Of a DNA stretch of 7,742 nucleotides, positions 6,198-7,742 are shown in pieces. Numbering within the stretch: position 1 is the first letter of the stretch; every line of letters starts with the position of its first letter. The position numbers were made by a program, and so were the translations under genes. The notes under the pieces were generated by a model. It was not told the origin of the DNA. It searched no databases and saw nothing but the letters and a program-made list of their open reading frames with translations. Origin of the DNA: ANME-2 cluster archaeon (GTDB taxonomy: Archaea > Halobacteriota > Methanosarcinia > Methanosarcinales > Methanocomedenaceae); NCBI GenBank assembly GCA_022353185.1, contig JAKRWB010000684.1, forward strand, positions 1 through 7,742, given 5' to 3'.

Positions 6198-7529
6198 TTG
6201 CACATAATTATCATCGGTGCTGGTGATGTTGGATATCATCTTGCCAAAGCACTCTATCAAGACCACGAAGTTGTTATTATTGAAAAAGACGACGATGCAA
6301 TCGAGCAGATAATGGGTCTTGATGTCCAGGTTATCAAGGGCAATGGAGCCAATGTAAAGATGTTGAAACAGGCCGGAGTGGAAAAATCAGACCTGGTAGT
6401 GGCAGTAACAAGCCATGATGAACTCAATATCGTTGCATGTATAGCAGCCAAGCTGATGACCCACAACGGAATCAAAACCATTGCTATGGTCAGTAATCCT
6501 GATTACATAAATGAACCTGTGACTATGCGGGAACAGGTGGGCATGAATATCATGATATGTCCTGAACTGTCTCTCGCATATGAAATGTACCAGATATTGT
6601 CTGTTCCTTCAGCTGTTGATGTCCAGGATTTTGTGGGTGGACTTGTCAAGATGATAGAGTTCAAAGTAAACGACGGAAATGTGCTTGTAGATAAGGCTCT
6701 CAAAGAGATATTATTTCCCCAGTGCAGCATGATATCAGCCATATTCAGAGATGGTGATGTCATCATTCCAGGAGGGGACGACGTCATCCGCTCAGGTGAT
6801 CGGGTGGTGATTATAGGAAAGGAAGAGGCAATCCAGGATATCCGAAAATGGTTCGAGGTTAGCAACCAAAGCAAAAAAATGCTGGTGGTGGGAGGTGGCA
6901 CAGTCGGGTTCTACCTCATTGAGCTACTTCGTAAAGCAGACTTTTATATCACAGTGGTTGAAAAGAATCTGAAACGATGTGAAATGATTGCTGAATTCTT
7001 GCCAAATGTCATGGTCATAAACGGTGATGGTACTGATATGAAAATACTGGATGAAATAAATGTCCCTGGTATGGATGCAGTAATTTCTGTTACCAATAGT
7101 GATGAAAAGAACCTTCTTTGCTCCCTGCTTGCCAGGCAGTTGGGTGCAATTAAGGTCATGGCCCGTGTGGAGAGGACCGAATACACCCAGTTGTTCGAGA
7201 TGGTGGGTGTAGATGTGGCAATGAGTTCCAGGGAAGCTACAATCAATGAAGTCCTCAAGACTACCCTGCTTAAGGCAGGAATACAATCCATTACCACACT
7301 GGAAGGTGAAACGGCAGAAATACTTGAACTGACTGCCAGAGAAGGTTCCAGAATAGTAAAGAAGCCATTAAAAAGTGTTAAGTTCCCAAAAGGAGCAATT
7401 GTTAGTACAGTGGTGCACGGGAGTGACATAATTGTACCTGACGGTAATATTCAGATTCAGCCAGGCGATAAAGTTATTGTCTTCACCAAATTGGAAATGG
7501 TTTCAGATGTTAAGGAACTTTTCAAATAG
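6198..7529 (+). CDS. trkA: Trk potassium-uptake regulatory subunit TrkA (two-lobe RCK protein)
   Basis: A 443-residue cytoplasmic regulator of the TrkH/TrkG potassium channel, built as two tandem RCK units. The first Rossmann half has the dinucleotide motif GAGDVG (7-12) with an acidic E29 at the end of strand 2 and the GNGAN segment (48-52). A TrkA-C domain follows (about 140-220). The second half has GGGTVG (232-237), acidic E255 and NGDGTD (275-280), then a second TrkA-C domain (about 360-443). The length is typical of duplicated TrkA; single-unit KtrA-like forms are about half as long. It starts at TTG, supported by AGGTGA 5 bases upstream, so translation probably yields MHIIIIGAGDVG. No intact TrkH follows within the window, although that is a common partner position. 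The membrane subunit must be encoded elsewhere or beyond the right edge. Confidence 0.96.
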   Translation: MHIIIIGAGDVGYHLAKALYQDHEVVIIEKDDDAIEQIMGLDVQVIKGNGANVKMLKQAGVEKSDLVVAVTSHDELNIVACIAAKLMTHNGIKTIAMVSNPDYINEPVTMREQVGMNIMICPELSLAYEMYQILSVPSAVDVQDFVGGLVKMIEFKVNDGNVLVDKALKEILFPQCSMISAIFRDGDVIIPGGDDVIRSGDRVVIIGKEEAIQDIRKWFEVSNQSKKMLVVGGGTVGFYLIELLRKADFYITVVEKNLKRCEMIAEFLPNVMVINGDGTDMKILDEINVPGMDAVISVTNSDEKNLLCSLLARQLGAIKVMARVERTEYTQLFEMVGVDVAMSSREATINEVLKTTLLKAGIQSITTLEGETAEILELTAREGSRIVKKPLKSVKFPKGAIVSTVVHGSDIIVPDGNIQIQPGDKVIVFTKLEMVSDVKELFK

Positions 7530-7541
7530 GGCGGATAGCCT

Positions 7542-7660
7542 TTGTCATTGGATGATTTTAAGATTATTTTCAGGGAATATGCTTTAAATTCAAAGGCAGG
7601 CTTGAGATAATACCCATTATTGTGACTTTAAATTATTGGTGCGTCGTTTTGCATAAATAA
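7542..7660 (+). pseudogene. Possible frameshifted remnant of a trkH start
   Basis: Beginning 12 bases after trkA, a frame opening at TTG (7542) reads MSLDDFKIIFREYALNSKAG and then stops at 7608-7610. In a second frame from 7601, the sequence reads LEIIPIIVTLNYW and ends at TAA 7658-7660. Joined, they recall the N-terminus of TrkH channels, where a short lead is followed by a hydrophobic stretch of the type IP-IIV-L-Y. The expected position directly after trkA fits. The match is short, rests on memory of the family, and the ribosome binding site is weak (GGCGGAT about 10 bases upstream). Non-coding spacer is a fair alternative. Confidence 0.22.
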
Positions 7661-7668
7661 CTTATTTA
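7654..7668. repeat. 15-base palindrome TAAATAACTTATTTA
   Basis: Two 7-base arms with a single central base. The stop codons of both weak reading frames at this end (plus-strand TAA 7658-7660 and minus-strand TAA 7664-7662) fall inside it. It is wholly AT in its arms, so chance is not excluded. A junction between convergent transcripts is one possible reading. Confidence 0.4.
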
Positions 7669-7742
7669 CATTTGCGCCAAATGGCTACCCCTTTAAGCAT
7701 AGAAATTGAAATCAGCATTTGGGAAATAGCCATGACAATAAA
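7662..7742 (-). CDS. Possible C-terminal tail of a membrane protein entering from the right (partial)
   Basis: On the minus strand the frame is open from the window edge to TAA at 7664-7662, giving 26 residues. They form a hydrophobic run (FIVMAISQMLISISML) followed by a basic tail (KGVAIWRKCK), the usual look of a last transmembrane helix with a cytoplasmic end. It would be convergent with trkA. Only 26 codons are visible, no family can be recognised, and an open frame of this size can occur by chance. Confidence 0.22.
   Translation of the reverse strand, partial: FIVMAISQMLISISMLKGVAIWRKCK

Noticed and set aside
6194..6226. ATG near the trkA ribosome binding site
   Set aside because: It is out of frame with trkA, one base from the AGGTGA site, and stops after ten codons.
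7681..7742. Plus-strand ATG frame open to the window edge (MATPLSIEIEISIWEI...)
   Set aside because: It has no ribosome binding site or clear promoter, covers only 20 codons, and shows no recognisable family; the overlapping minus-strand frame looks slightly more protein-like.

Overview
The window reads as chromosomal DNA of a euryarchaeon, most likely a methanogen-related lineage (Methanosarcinales-like). This is inferred from protein content (aIF1A, RIO1 kinase, Dim2-type KH protein, Hel308 helicase, DapL, TrkA), TATA-type promoters and archaeal AGGTGA ribosome binding sites. Species identity cannot be settled from this sequence alone. Base composition and coding style look even, and I see no insertion sequence, CRISPR array, tRNA, rRNA or integrated element.

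Left part (1-3822), all on the minus strand. Read in the direction of transcription, dapL (lysine and cell-wall precursor aminotransferase) comes first, then a single-domain KaiC/RecA-like ATPase. A tight cluster of aIF1A, RIO1 kinase and a two-KH-domain Dim2/Pno1-like protein follows and runs off the left edge. These last three all act on the small ribosomal subunit, in late 30S maturation and translation initiation. They are spaced 6 and 47 bases apart as they would be in one operon. A TATA-like element and a long imperfect stem-loop lie between the KaiC-like gene and aIF1A.

Middle (3823-3914) is a 92-base divergent promoter region between dapL (minus) and hel308 (plus), with overlapping TATA-like boxes. 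Right part (3915-7529), plus strand: the DNA repair and replication-restart helicase Hel308, which ends in a candidate PCNA-binding peptide, then the two-lobe potassium-uptake regulator TrkA. The last 213 bases hold no confident gene. They may contain a decayed trkH start and, on the minus strand, the tail of a membrane protein entering from beyond the window.

Start codons stand out. The ribosome binding sites show that dapL and trkA start at TTG, and aIF1A is best explained by a CTG start. Both dapL and aIF1A differ from the naive longest-ORF start. No wholly new system is evident. The best leads are the CTG start of aIF1A, the Hel308 C-terminal peptide, the structured KaiC-aIF1A intergenic region and the unexplained right end.
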